DNA of 6,628 nucleotides from positions 1-6,628 of the forward strand of contig JAGCJD010000087.1 in assembly GCA_017648425.1 (NCBI GenBank). The letters run 5' to 3'. The translations under genes were made by a program, and so were the position numbers. Positions 6,602 to 6,628 of the stretch are shown one piece after another. This stretch comes from Clostridia bacterium. GTDB taxonomy: Bacteria; Bacillota; Clostridia; Oscillospirales; CAG-272. Every line of letters begins with the position of its first letter. Positions within the stretch are counted from its first letter, which is position 1. The notes under the pieces were generated by a model that saw only the letters and a list, made by a program, of their open reading frames with translations, searched no databases and had not been told where the DNA came from.

Positions 6602-6628
6602 ATTTTATTTATTCTTCAATTTCCGCAA

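Noticed and set aside
1..6628. CRISPR array, tRNA, rRNA, insertion sequence or phage genes
   Set aside because: No regularly spaced repeats, cloverleaf-like sequences, transposase motifs or terminal inverted repeats were found on either strand by eye.

Overview
The window looks like chromosomal DNA of a low-to-moderate GC, spore-forming-type Clostridia, most likely an Oscillospirales/Ruminococcaceae-like gut Firmicute. This is inferred from the Clp ATPase sequence style, a YlmC/YmxH-family protein, strong AAGGAGG ribosome binding sites and T-tailed hairpin terminators. No rRNA, tRNA, CRISPR array, insertion sequence or prophage signature was seen. All genes with clear support lie on the + strand.

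Layout. (1) Bases 1-1553 hold the 3' two thirds of a ClpC-type AAA+ unfoldase, cut by the window edge. It carries a VGF ClpP-docking loop. (2) After a single base comes a 905-residue, ten-helix membrane protein (1555-4272) with the full fold order of a P2-type cation ATPase. Almost every catalytic and ion-binding motif in it is replaced, so it reads as an intact pseudo-P-type ATPase. (3) Its stop is followed at once by an 11-bp hairpin with a T tract, whose 3' arm contains the ribosome binding site of the next gene, a 97-residue cysteine-rich YlmC/YmxH-like PRC-barrel protein (4326-4619). (4) Bases 4620-4804 hold a strong extended -10 promoter and a leader of about 110 nt that can fold. These drive rpsB (ribosomal protein S2) and tsf (EF-Ts), the usual translation operon. 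(5) Two perfect 14-bp hairpin terminators close the window. The second is bidirectional and may also serve a gene converging from the right.

How the genes work together. rpsB-tsf is an ordinary, highly expressed housekeeping unit with its own promoter. The upstream block (Clp unfoldase, pseudo-ATPase, YlmC-like) appears to be a separate transcription unit. The near-zero spacing of the unfoldase and the pseudo-ATPase suggests coupled translation and possibly a shared role, for example a membrane adaptor or sensor for ClpCP. That role is inference only. The pseudo-ATPase and the hairpin overlapping the ribosome binding site are the most unusual items here.
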